In this document: positions 51,708-60,342 of the stretch, in pieces
Position numbering within the stretch: the stretch's first letter is position 1
Layout of the letters: each line of letters begins with the position of its first letter
Assembly: GCF_002573715.1 (NCBI RefSeq)
Contig: NZ_PDHM01000018.1
Coordinates: 208,000-271,999, forward strand
From: Paenibacillus sp. EZ-K15
Lineage (GTDB): Bacteria > Bacillota > Bacilli > Paenibacillales > Paenibacillaceae
Direction of reading: 5' to 3'
Length of the DNA: 64,000 bases
The notes under the pieces: model-generated
The model's input: only the letters and a program-made list of their open reading frames with translations
What the model was told of the DNA's origin: nothing
Databases searched by the model: none
Position numbers and translations under genes: made by a program

Positions 51708-51750
51708 TAACAATAAATAGACCACCCGATATTTCCCGGGTAGTCTATTT
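51708..51750 (-). terminator. Intrinsic terminator after the phosphorylase gene
   Basis: On the minus strand AAATAGACTACCCG pairs with CGGGTGGTCTATTT, followed by ATTGTTATTT. Confidence 0.8.
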
Positions 51751-51764
51751 GGGGCAAGTGACAT

Positions 51765-54700
51765 CTATTTCAATACAGCATGAATTTCTCGGATGTTCCC
51801 GTTCCGAACTTCATGAGCCAACGCTCCTGTAAGGAGGGGGCCATCCACCTTGATCGAATCCCCTCCCACCGTGATGAGAGTTAATCGCTGAATTGTAACT
51901 CCGTCCTGGCCATACGTATTTGCTGCGCGCTCGCTGCGATACGTCACCTTGACGGAACCAAGGAAGGTGAACGACACTTCTTGATTCTCGTCAAACAGCC
52001 AAGCCGGAAGCAGTGGGTTCAGATGCAGATGCAGCTGGCTGCCTTCGTAACGGAATACCTTCTTCCCTGCCATCATCGTAATCCACATGCTTAGGAACTC
52101 GGCCGTCGATCCGCTAAGCCGTGCCACAAAACCTCGTCCATGCACGTGAGGATCCGGATTGACGCTGCTGGCAATGAACGAGGAATTCTCCAGCGTGCTG
52201 CGTCCATAAACCGCCGGGTCCAGAAAAGGTACAAGGGATGTTTTGATTTCCGAGAAAAACTCGTCATACAATCCGGCTTTTAATAATGAAAGCAAGTATT
52301 TATAGGTCATATGCAAAAATACGGATTCCCGCTCCAGCCACCCGGCTGTAAATGCACGAATGCGTCCGATTTCATCGGTTTCGCCTGCCAGGCTGACGGA
52401 CGTTTTATACATCCCCAGCGCGGGATCATACAGATCGGAAGCCTTGATCCGGTCATACATCGTTCTCGCCTGGCCTTCATCAGCGAGCTTCATTCCGCGG
52501 GCCGGTGCCTCCAGAAAATGCGGGAGCGCATAAGCCTTGAATTCAAGCACTTTTGCCGCAGGCAAACCATAGCGGGTGATCACTGGGTTCCCCGCTGCAT
52601 CCCGAACCTCTTCAAAGCGCTCGGCTTCAAAGCGGAAATACGTTGGCACGATTCCGCCTCCCATCTGCTCGGCACGCTGAATCCCTTCTTCGATTTTGTC
52701 CAAGAATGCCGCGTACATGACCTTCACGTTCTTCACCGACATCTCAACCTCTTGACCGCTGATCCCGTACCGGACCGATGCACGATAGGATTCACGCTGC
52801 CCCGCTACCAAGTCCCAATAACCGAATGAGTCCAATGAGCCGGACTGATATTGCTGTACGGCTTCGTATACACTACCTAAGTAAGACGCGATCTCCTCCG
52901 GTACCTGAATCACTTGATGGCCGAACCGCTCGGCCGCATCCACGATAAATGCGACCAAACGCTTCAATTCCATCGTTTCGCTCATACCCGACCCAAACAG
53001 GCCCGGCAAGCCGTTCATTGCGTCATTCCAACCCGGCTTGTTCGCCTCCATCTCTACCCCCATCCCGTAAGGATCGAGTGTCGCTATTTTACTGAGGGAC
53101 AATGAGATCATTTTGACAAACAGGTTCGTGCGGTACATGCCGCCTAGTCCGCCATCTACCCGCAGCCATTCCGCCGCGTTCCGTTTTCTGCCGAGCTTAT
53201 TCAGCTTCTCCTCGTCCTCCAGCAGCGCACCATATTGCCGAACCTTGCCTCCTCGACTGATCACAACCTTCTCACTCCGCGGAAGGACGTACACCGGGCT
53301 GTCAAAGAACGTATACGTATTCTCGCCAAACAATAGTTCCTCATAACGGTCGGGATAAATATCCAAGTAGGTATCAACTAAATCCATATTATACGTCCAA
53401 TGATCCGACCAGAACCCTTCCCCGAACGAAGCTGCAAAATGCTGATCGGATATCGTCAACAGCCCGGATAAGAACTGTTCCTCACTAATCTCCAACCTGA
53501 TGCCTTGATCCGAAATCGCGTTGATAATTTTACCTGGCGTATAGTCCCCGGCGCATGCCTTTGCCAGCTTCTCATAATCTTCCTCAGCCGCGGAGGAGCG
53601 CAGCAGCTTCTGCAACTCCTCCTCCTTCCCTTCGCTCAAGCGGAATTTCGTTCCTTCTACGCTAAGCGGGTTATAACCGTCGGCTTGAATGAGACTGAAA
53701 AACATCCGGATATTGAACGTGCCCACCTTCGGGTTAAAAAACACGTCATTTCGTCGATTCTGATTCATATCCCGGAAATTGCCGTTCCCTTGTGAATAGT
53801 ACTCCGGCGCAAGAGAAAAGAAGTTATAATCTCGCTCCAGATCCCCATGCTTGCGGGAGTATAGGTGGACAACGGCCCCTTCCTTCCCGTTATCGAATAG
53901 GAATGGATATCCGCCCCGCAGAAAATTGTCCAGGTAGGACTGACGGCTATATTCATCAAATAGGGGTAATCCCGTTTTGGTGGCCACATCCTCGGTTAAT
54001 TTCCGGGTCAACGCCGAGGCCTCCTCGCGCTTATGGAGGATATAGGCAGGAGAACACAAATCTTTGGAGCGCTTATTGATTTTACCGATATCGTTCACAT
54101 GACCAACCAGCGTATAAACGGTCGCCGTCTCCCCAGGCTTAAGCTGAGTCGATAATCCGCTGAATCCGCAGGGCACTTTGTTCACGGCATACGGCGTGGC
54201 GTTCAGCAAAGCTTCCATCGAACTCTCAGCAAATCGATCAGGGTGGATTAATGAAGTGTTACCGCCAAAAATCAGCTCAAAGTCTACAAGAGGTTGGAGC
54301 AGCTTCCCGTGCTGATTAAACGACAGATAGAAGTGACCGCTCGTAACTTCGCTAACTTCCGCCTCGTCGTGCGTACTGGAGCGAACTTTATAAAACGGGA
54401 TCCCCTGATCCAGGTTCTCCACTTCCATCCAGCTCCGCAGCAGATTGCCGACCTCCTTGTACCCGCTATTCTCGACACCGTAAGGCAGAATCTCCGGCAT
54501 GCCGTCCAGCAGTTCAAGCGATACAGTCTGGGTTCCGATATTCGTTACACTGACCTCGCGGACAAGCGCGGCAAAATCCTCACCAGGCAGCTGAAAGTAT
54601 GACACCGAAGTGCGAAGTCCGTTACCGGCATGCTCCTCCTCAATGACCAGCTCATTTTGACGAATCAGCATCGTTCTCTTCGCTTTGGAATCCGGCTGAT

Positions 54701-54989
54701 AGGATTGGAACGGCTCATAGACTGACGGGGTCCCCGCCATCTTGATAAACGTACGAAAGCCGGTAGTCGAGACGTTCTTATACGAGATATTCGCCGGGGA
54801 AAACTCCATGATCGGCGAGTTCTTATCGCGTATGCCAAAGCTGCAAATCCCCTGACCCCGATTCACATAAAAGGTCCACATCGGAATCCCTTTCAAGCCT
54901 GCGATTCCCGGCAGAAAGCTGGAAAATGGTTTAGCAAGATCATACTGCTCAATAACAAAGGTATCTTTCTCAAAACGATAATTTGACAT
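51765..54989 (-). CDS. GH94-superfamily glycoside phosphorylase (GH149/GH161-like), cytoplasmic
   Basis: 1074 residues from ATG 54989 after AAGGAGG. N-terminal beta-sandwich (1 to about 330), helical linker, (alpha/alpha)6 barrel (about 370-960) and C-terminal jelly roll. The probable general acid is the Asp of KPGWNDAMNGLPG near residue 655; WSDHWTYNMDLVDTYLDIYP near 530 and WLRVDGGLGGMYRTN near 610 also line the site. No signal peptide. Relatives reversibly split beta-glucans with phosphate to give glucose 1-phosphate. The length exceeds cellobiose phosphorylase (about 810) and fits the beta-1,3-oligoglucan enzymes; linkage specificity is not proven. A perfect palindrome lies upstream, then a LacI gene. 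Confidence 0.82.
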   Translation of the reverse strand: MSNYRFEKDTFVIEQYDLAKPFSSFLPGIAGLKGIPMWTFYVNRGQGICSFGIRDKNSPIMEFSPANISYKNVSTTGFRTFIKMAGTPSVYEPFQSYQPDSKAKRTMLIRQNELVIEEEHAGNGLRTSVSYFQLPGEDFAALVREVSVTNIGTQTVSLELLDGMPEILPYGVENSGYKEVGNLLRSWMEVENLDQGIPFYKVRSSTHDEAEVSEVTSGHFYLSFNQHGKLLQPLVDFELIFGGNTSLIHPDRFAESSMEALLNATPYAVNKVPCGFSGLSTQLKPGETATVYTLVGHVNDIGKINKRSKDLCSPAYILHKREEASALTRKLTEDVATKTGLPLFDEYSRQSYLDNFLRGGYPFLFDNGKEGAVVHLYSRKHGDLERDYNFFSLAPEYYSQGNGNFRDMNQNRRNDVFFNPKVGTFNIRMFFSLIQADGYNPLSVEGTKFRLSEGKEEELQKLLRSSAAEEDYEKLAKACAGDYTPGKIINAISDQGIRLEISEEQFLSGLLTISDQHFAASFGEGFWSDHWTYNMDLVDTYLDIYPDRYEELLFGENTYTFFDSPVYVLPRSEKVVISRGGKVRQYGALLEDEEKLNKLGRKRNAAEWLRVDGGLGGMYRTNLFVKMISLSLSKIATLDPYGMGVEMEANKPGWNDAMNGLPGLFGSGMSETMELKRLVAFIVDAAERFGHQVIQVPEEIASYLGSVYEAVQQYQSGSLDSFGYWDLVAGQRESYRASVRYGISGQEVEMSVKNVKVMYAAFLDKIEEGIQRAEQMGGGIVPTYFRFEAERFEEVRDAAGNPVITRYGLPAAKVLEFKAYALPHFLEAPARGMKLADEGQARTMYDRIKASDLYDPALGMYKTSVSLAGETDEIGRIRAFTAGWLERESVFLHMTYKYLLSLLKAGLYDEFFSEIKTSLVPFLDPAVYGRSTLENSSFIASSVNPDPHVHGRGFVARLSGSTAEFLSMWITMMAGKKVFRYEGSQLHLHLNPLLPAWLFDENQEVSFTFLGSVKVTYRSERAANTYGQDGVTIQRLTLITVGGDSIKVDGPLLTGALAHEVRNGNIREIHAVLK

Positions 54990-55042
54990 GCTACATCCTC
55001 CTTAAATGGGTTCATAATCAACTCAACTCTATATTCCAATTA

Positions 55043-55064
55043 TTTTCGAAACCGGTTTCGAAAA
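55043..55064. promoter_or_regulatory. Perfect 22-bp palindrome, probable LacI-family operator
   Basis: TTTTCGAAACC followed directly by its exact reverse complement, with a central CCGG. The central CG pair and symmetric AAACC/GGTTT arms fit LacI-type operators. It lies 54 bases before the phosphorylase start and 34 bases after the LacI stop, so the LacI protein at 55098 is the natural candidate. Confidence 0.8.
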
Positions 55065-55097
55065 ATGGTAAAAATGAGTCCTGCCTTTATGTTTCAC

Positions 55098-56108
55098 CTA
55101 GGTGACCGGGCGGCAGGATTCCCGGATAATCAATTGAACTGGCAGCATAACCGACTTTACTGTTGCGTCTTGCTCTTCGATGGAAGAAATAAGGATCTCC
55201 GCCGCAACGGTGCCCAGCTGCTCCGTATCCTGGCGTATGGTCGTTAACGCAGGGGTGATGTAACGGGACATTTCAATATCATCAAAACCGATGATGGACA
55301 CATCTCCCGGTACATGCAGGCCATGATCCTGAACGGCACGAATGGCCCCAAGCGCGAGTAAATCTCCAGCCGCGTATACAGCAGTCGGCCGATCCTCAAG
55401 CCCCAGCAGCTTCTTCATGGCTTCGTATCCGCTCTCGGTGGAGAAAAAATCGCTGCCGGTTATGTACTCTTCCCTTAGATCCAGATCAAGTTCCCGAAGG
55501 GCTTGCTCATAGCCTTGTTGGCGCTGCTCGCCTGCAAACGTATTCAATCCGCCCGATATATGGGCAATGCTGCGATGTCCGAGCGAATGCAAATACCGAA
55601 GTGCCTGCATGCTCCCTCCGATATTGTCGGAGTATACCGAATGCACATGCTCCGGTGACGAATCCAGAATGACGCACGGAATGCCGCTATCCAGCAGCTC
55701 CTGGAAATCGGGATCCTCACTGCTCGACAGAATGACGACCACACCGTCGACGCCCCGGATTTTGCAATGCTCCACATAACTGCTTCTTCGGCCGCCGACA
55801 TCCTTGGAGATAAACATCAGATCATACCCTTTGGATACGGCAATTTTCTTAAAGCTTTCGATAACAGCTCCAAAATAGGGATGACGAATTCCTGCTCCCG
55901 TAGCTTCTACAAAGAGAATACCAATGGTCCAGGATCGCTTCGTTGTAAGCGATCTGGCGTTTGCGTTTGGAAGATAGCCCATTTCCTTCGCGGTTGCCAG
56001 GATCTTGGCTCTCGTCTTCTCCCGAACATCCGGATAGTTGTTGAAGACTTTGGACACCGTCGTAGGCGAATAGCCTGTTTTCTTGGCAATATCATAAATC
56101 GTAGTCAA
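55098..56108 (-). CDS. LacI family transcriptional regulator
   Basis: 336 residues from TTG 56108, giving the usual family start TTIYDIAKKTGYSPTTVSKV (an ATG 11 codons upstream lacks a ribosome site). N-terminal HTH plus hinge (LPNANARSLTTKRS), then a periplasmic-binding-protein-like sensor domain with FFSTESGYEAMKKLL, VYAAGDLLALGAIRAV and GFDDIEMSRYITPALTTIRQ. It most likely represses the downstream phosphorylase and perhaps the MFS transporter until a sugar binds. Confidence 0.92.
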   Translation of the reverse strand: MTTIYDIAKKTGYSPTTVSKVFNNYPDVREKTRAKILATAKEMGYLPNANARSLTTKRSWTIGILFVEATGAGIRHPYFGAVIESFKKIAVSKGYDLMFISKDVGGRRSSYVEHCKIRGVDGVVVILSSSEDPDFQELLDSGIPCVILDSSPEHVHSVYSDNIGGSMQALRYLHSLGHRSIAHISGGLNTFAGEQRQQGYEQALRELDLDLREEYITGSDFFSTESGYEAMKKLLGLEDRPTAVYAAGDLLALGAIRAVQDHGLHVPGDVSIIGFDDIEMSRYITPALTTIRQDTEQLGTVAAEILISSIEEQDATVKSVMLPVQLIIRESCRPVT

Positions 56109-56260
56109 CCTTGGAATCAGCTCCTGCACCTTCGCCGGCATATTCTAATTCAAATCTATCTGATATTAGATTCTACCTGTGCTGGCAGGCTCTCGTCAAT
56201 GTTATTCCGCACGGACGGACTAGCAGGAGCCGAACCTTCGGTTATCAAAATACAAATCGG

Positions 56261-57469
56261 CTAGGACAAGCTGGCGGAAGAGGTCTGCGGTTTTGCAGGA
56301 CTTTCCGTTTCCTGATGGCGAATCATCAGAACGCAGATCAGCGCGAGCAGCATGCTGCCTGCGGCACAATAAAACAGAATCGAATATCCCATGCCATCAA
56401 TGAGCTTGCCCAGCAGAGGCGGTGACGAGATCGCCGCCAGCGAGGATACCAAATAGTACATTCCTGTCCGCGTCCCAATGCTGTCCTCCGATCCGGTAGA
56501 TACGATAAACGGATAGGAGTTAATATTGATGCAAGCCCAGAATAATCCGCCAACAGTCAGCAATACACGGAGCAATAGCATTGATTCAACCCATGGTACA
56601 AGCGCGAAGACAATCAACAGCCCGCTGACGCCGATCAGAATCATCCGTTTCTTGCCGAATTTACCGCCAAGCCATCCGCTTGGAATGGCGAACAGAACAA
56701 AGGCCAGTGAAAAAAACGTTAGGGAAAAGGACGCCTGCGATTCCGTTAGCCCCATCTCGTTCTTCCCGTACAACGTAAACAGCGTCTCAACTCCCTGATA
56801 AGCAACAAACCAGAAAAATATAGCCGCCAAGAGCAGCACCGTCGTCCGATTGAGCTGACTCTTAAAGGAAACCTTAGCTTTGGCAGCAGTCTGAGCCTGA
56901 TAGCCTGGAGCGTCGCGCTTCTCCTGGATAAACGTTCTCAAAATGAACAACGACACCAGCGTAATGCCGGCCGCGGCAATAAAAGGCAAGGACTGATGAG
57001 CGCTGTACAGTACCGAGCCCACGCCAAAAGCCAATATAGACCCTATGCCGCCCATAAAGTTAATGATGCCGTTGGCCCTCGTGCGTCGTTTCTCCTCCGT
57101 AATATCCGGCATTAGTGAAACGGTAGGCGAACGATACAGACTCATGGCCAGGTTCATGAGGACCATGAACAGTATCAATGTTGCCATCCCGGTGTGAAAC
57201 GGAATGATTGCTGTAAACAGAGCGCCAAGCGGCATTCCGATGAGCAGGTAAGGCATTCTTCTGCCATACCGGGTATGAGTACGGTCGCTTCGACTTCCAA
57301 TCCATGGCTGCAAGAACAAGGCAAAGTAATTGTCGATCGTCATAAAAAAACCGATCAGTGCGACACTGGATATGTAATCCTCCAGAAAATAGGGCACAAA
57401 CGCATTGTAGAGCGCCCAGGTAATGCTAATGCTGAAAAAGCCAAAGCCCAGCAGCCATGTTTTTTTCAC
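56261..57469 (-). CDS. MFS transporter, SLC45/sugar:cation symporter-like
   Basis: 402 residues from GTG 57469, nine bases after GGGAG and four bases after the glpQ-like stop. Twelve membrane helices. GSRSDRTHTRYGRRMPYLLIG in the loop 2-3 is the SLC45/GPH-type motif, and SLYRSPTVSLMPDITEEKRR is also typical of sugar symporters related to sucrose carriers. With a cytoplasmic phosphorylase next to it, import of an oligosaccharide is a good guess. It follows the glycerophosphodiesterase gene in one transcript. Confidence 0.88.
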   Translation of the reverse strand: MKKTWLLGFGFFSISITWALYNAFVPYFLEDYISSVALIGFFMTIDNYFALFLQPWIGSRSDRTHTRYGRRMPYLLIGMPLGALFTAIIPFHTGMATLILFMVLMNLAMSLYRSPTVSLMPDITEEKRRTRANGIINFMGGIGSILAFGVGSVLYSAHQSLPFIAAAGITLVSLFILRTFIQEKRDAPGYQAQTAAKAKVSFKSQLNRTTVLLLAAIFFWFVAYQGVETLFTLYGKNEMGLTESQASFSLTFFSLAFVLFAIPSGWLGGKFGKKRMILIGVSGLLIVFALVPWVESMLLLRVLLTVGGLFWACININSYPFIVSTGSEDSIGTRTGMYYLVSSLAAISSPPLLGKLIDGMGYSILFYCAAGSMLLALICVLMIRHQETESPAKPQTSSASLS

Positions 57470-57473
57470 AAAG

Positions 57474-58211
57474 TCACGCTCCCTTGGTTTGTAGCAATCC
57501 CCCGAGTACATCCGGATAATCCGTAATAATGCCCGCTACGCCTGCATCGATCAAGGCTTTCATCTGTTCCTCGTCATTGACGGTCCAAGGGTGATAGACA
57601 ACACCATGCTGCTTCGCTTCCGCTACCCATTCCGGCAGAACTGCGCGATGGTATGCATGAAGCGCATCCGCTTTAGCCAATTTGGCATACTCCCACGGTT
57701 TGTATAACCCTTCCCCATACAGCAGGCCGGTACGGATTTCAGGATCAATATGTTTGCACTCCACCAGGGAATAATGATTGAAACTTGAGATGACGATTTG
57801 CTCTGACATTTTGTAGTGTCTTACGGTCTCGATCACACGCTTTTCCAGCTCAGGATATTGAATCGACCCGTTCTTCAGCTCAATGTTCACGATCGTGCCA
57901 CGGTTTTTCGTTAATTCCAGCAGTTCTTCCAGCAGCGGAATCCGTTCCCCTTGAAAAGCCGATCCAAACCATGAGCCTGCGTCCAACTTGGCCAGTTCGT
58001 CGTATGTATAATCCTTGACTAGCCCCTCAGCCCCCGTGGTTCGGGCGACACTCTCATCATGGATCAGAACCAGCCTTCCATCCTTCGTCATCTGAACATC
58101 GGTTTCAATCCCGGTAGCTCCCTGCTCCAAGCCTTTGGCAAAGGCAGCCATCGTATTCTCGGGGCATATAGCCGATGACCCGCGGTGTGCAAAATTAATC
58201 AATTGTGTCAT
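57474..58211 (-). CDS. Glycerophosphodiester phosphodiesterase
   Basis: 245 residues from ATG 58211 after CAGGAGG. TIM barrel with FAHRGSSAICPENTMAAF (catalytic His and Arg, Glu), GIETDVQMTKDGRLVLIHDE (metal Glu and Asp, second His) and VYHPWTVND near the end. Splits deacylated phospholipids into glycerol 3-phosphate and an alcohol. No signal peptide, so it works in the cytoplasm, unlike the secreted GlpQ of B. subtilis. Cotranscribed with the MFS gene, which may then carry glycerophosphodiesters instead of a sugar. Confidence 0.92.
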   Translation of the reverse strand: MTQLINFAHRGSSAICPENTMAAFAKGLEQGATGIETDVQMTKDGRLVLIHDESVARTTGAEGLVKDYTYDELAKLDAGSWFGSAFQGERIPLLEELLELTKNRGTIVNIELKNGSIQYPELEKRVIETVRHYKMSEQIVISSFNHYSLVECKHIDPEIRTGLLYGEGLYKPWEYAKLAKADALHAYHRAVLPEWVAEAKQHGVVYHPWTVNDEEQMKALIDAGVAGIITDYPDVLGGLLQTKGA

Positions 58212-58255
58212 TTGTCTTCCTCCTGAGTGGTTAGAAATTGGTTTGTACTATAAAT

Positions 58256-58279
58256 ATAGCTCGCAATTGTTAGAGCTAT
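58256..58279. promoter_or_regulatory. Inverted repeat upstream of the glycerophosphodiesterase gene
   Basis: ATAGCTC and GAGCTAT flank ten bases, 45 bases before the ATG at 58211. Possible operator; the regulator is unknown and no clear promoter was found with it. Confidence 0.4.
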
Positions 58280-58354
58280 GTTATCATTCCATTTTTCATA
58301 TTCCACATCGTTTTACGAAACCCTGTCATGCAGACAATTAATTTTTTGAATGGT

Positions 58355-58398
58355 TTGACTGATTTGCATGTCAGGCATATAATTGTTTAGACAACTAT
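58355..58398 (+). promoter_or_regulatory. Sigma-A promoter with overlapping MarR-type operator
   Basis: TTGACT (58355-58360), 17 bases, TATAAT (58378-58383). ATAATTGTTTAGACAACTAT (58379-58398) is an inverted repeat with 16 of 20 symmetric bases that covers the -10 and start site. This fits autorepression by the MarR protein encoded just downstream. Confidence 0.75.
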
Positions 58399-58435
58399 TT
58401 TTTGAAAACTTGAAATGAAAGGTGTGACTTGTTTC

Positions 58436-58900
58436 TTGAAAATACCTAAACGCAACCCCTCCATCGGTTTTCATCTGGGTTACACCTATCGCCGCGCATC
58501 CCATTTGTTTGCTAACGCCTTGAAGCCCTATGATATCACCCCTGAGCAATGGCTGGTGCTGTACCACATCGGAGAGCACGAAGGGTTAAATCAAAAGGAA
58601 GTTGCCGCCAAAGCGGACAAGGACCAACCGACCACTACCCGCATTTTAGATCTGCTCGAGAAAAAAGGATACACCCGCAAATCCGTATCGGTAAACGACC
58701 GAAGAGCTTTCCAGCTCTATTTGACGGATACAGGCAAAGAATTGATCGAGACAACCACAACGATCGAAAGTCAATGCGGGAGCCAGTTAATCGAAGGCAT
58801 TGACGATCATCAATTAGAGATGTTCTGGGACACACTCTCACGCATCAATACCAACATACACAACTTAGAGAATAACAGGAGTGATGTTTCACATGAATGA
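58436..58900 (+). CDS. MarR family transcriptional regulator
   Basis: 154 residues from TTG 58436, about ten bases after AAAGG (ATG 58415 and GTG 58424 are alternatives with no site in front). HTH: ITPEQWLVLYHIGEHEGLNQ, then KEVAAKADKDQPTTTRILDL and LEKKGYTRKSVSVNDRRAFQ, the wing. The gene overlaps the MFS exporter start by eight bases, so they are co-expressed and the pair probably answers to a toxic compound pumped by the exporter. Confidence 0.9.
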   Translation: MKIPKRNPSIGFHLGYTYRRASHLFANALKPYDITPEQWLVLYHIGEHEGLNQKEVAAKADKDQPTTTRILDLLEKKGYTRKSVSVNDRRAFQLYLTDTGKELIETTTTIESQCGSQLIEGIDDHQLEMFWDTLSRINTNIHNLENNRSDVSHE

Positions 58901-60131
58901 AATAAATTCGAAACAACGATTATGGACCAAAGAATTCATCACCTTGATGGTCAGCAACCTGTTTCTGTTTCTGACCCTGCAGATGATGCTGACCACGCTG
59001 CCCGCATACGCCAAGGAGGCGTTTATGGCAAGCCCGCTTCAGGTCAGCCTGATAACCAGCCTGTTCGCCTTCAGTGCGATCACGTCCCGCTTCGTGTCAA
59101 GCAAAGCGCTGGAAAAAGGAAAACTACGCCTGCTTCTGTACGTCGGGCTGTTGATATCGCTGGCAGCCACGCTCGGCTATTACTGGGCATCCGGCATCGC
59201 CTTTCTGCTGCTGATGCGCGTTTTGTTTGGCATCGGCTTTGGCATGACAAGCACCTCGTTTCCTACGATGGCTTCGGACGTCATTCCTATCAAACGACTG
59301 GGCGAAGGCATGGGGTACTTCGGATTATCCACTACGCTCGCCATGTCAATCGGCCCGATGATCGGCTTGACGCTCCTGCAAGACGGGGGGTTCACACCGC
59401 TTGTGGTCATCACCGTCATCATCAATGTACTTATCTTCCCACTCGCCTACGTTCTAACATCAAGATCGGCAAAACGGAAAACGGAGCGCCCCGCAGCGGT
59501 TCAACCTCGAGTTGAGGAACAACCGAAGGGCTCGTTCAACAAAAAGCTGATTCTCCCCAGCGTCCTTAATTTTTTGATGTCCATTACGTACGGCGGGCTG
59601 CTGAGCTTCATGGCGTTGTTTGGCACCGAGGCTCACCTCCGGAATCCCCAGTATTTCTTCTTGTTCAATGCCATTGCCATCATTCTGGTACGGCCGTTCT
59701 CCGGCAGAATCTATGACCGCTATGGACACAAGGCGCTGGTTATACCTGCTGCTGTTCTGATGGTCACCGGTCTGCTGTTGCTGACCTTCGCCTCATCGAC
59801 GGGAACTATGCTGTTATCGGCATTGTGTTATGGCCTTGGCTTTGGTGCGATGCAGCCGTCCATCCAGACCTGGATGATCCAGGAGGTTCATCCACTCCAG
59901 CGCGGCATGGCCAACGGCATGTTCTTCAACTCCCTGGATTTCGGTGTCGCTATTGGCTCTATCGCGCTCGGCTCCATCGCCAAATCCACTTCGTACGCTA
60001 TCATGTACCGATATTCAGCCATTGCGCTTGTGCTGTTGATCCTGATTTATATCGTCATGCAGGCCACCGGCAAATCACGCACTAAAGCTACATCAAAGCT
60101 TGAGGATACCGAACCCACCGTTGCAGGATAA
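58893..60131 (+). CDS. MFS transporter, drug/metabolite efflux type
   Basis: 412 residues from ATG 58893 after AGGAG (GTG 58881 and ATG 58884 lie too close to that site). Twelve membrane helices; loop 2-3 reads SKALEKGKLRLLLYVG, and GFGMTSTSFPTMASDVIPIKRLGEGMGYFG and RPFSGRIYDRYGHKALVIPA are like the YfcJ/YhhS-related and staphyloferrin-exporter groups. Regulated with the MarR gene by the promoter and operator at 58355. Substrate unknown. Confidence 0.9.
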   Translation: MNEINSKQRLWTKEFITLMVSNLFLFLTLQMMLTTLPAYAKEAFMASPLQVSLITSLFAFSAITSRFVSSKALEKGKLRLLLYVGLLISLAATLGYYWASGIAFLLLMRVLFGIGFGMTSTSFPTMASDVIPIKRLGEGMGYFGLSTTLAMSIGPMIGLTLLQDGGFTPLVVITVIINVLIFPLAYVLTSRSAKRKTERPAAVQPRVEEQPKGSFNKKLILPSVLNFLMSITYGGLLSFMALFGTEAHLRNPQYFFLFNAIAIILVRPFSGRIYDRYGHKALVIPAAVLMVTGLLLLTFASSTGTMLLSALCYGLGFGAMQPSIQTWMIQEVHPLQRGMANGMFFNSLDFGVAIGSIALGSIAKSTSYAIMYRYSAIALVLLILIYIVMQATGKSRTKATSKLEDTEPTVAG

Positions 60132-60299
60132 CGGAGATTCGAAAGCAAAGCCAATTCTTTGGCATCTCCTCTTCGATTCTTTGCACACATCAAGCTCTGA
60201 CCTCCCGGATCGGACCGGATGGATCATGCGGAGCCCGTTTACTCGATTATACGAGTGGACCTCCGTTCCCTATGCTCCCGATCCGTATTCGAATATGAG

Positions 60300-60342
60300 A
60301 GAAAGGTCTTGTCCATTATTTATGGACAAGACCTTTCTTTTT
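60300..60342. terminator. Intrinsic terminator shared by two converging MFS genes
   Basis: AGAAAGGTCTTGTCCAT pairs with ATGGACAAGACCTTTCT (17 bp), followed by TTTT on the plus strand. It ends the MarR-MFS operon. The same bases encode the last residues (KKKGLVHK) and stop of the opposite MFS gene. Confidence 0.9.
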
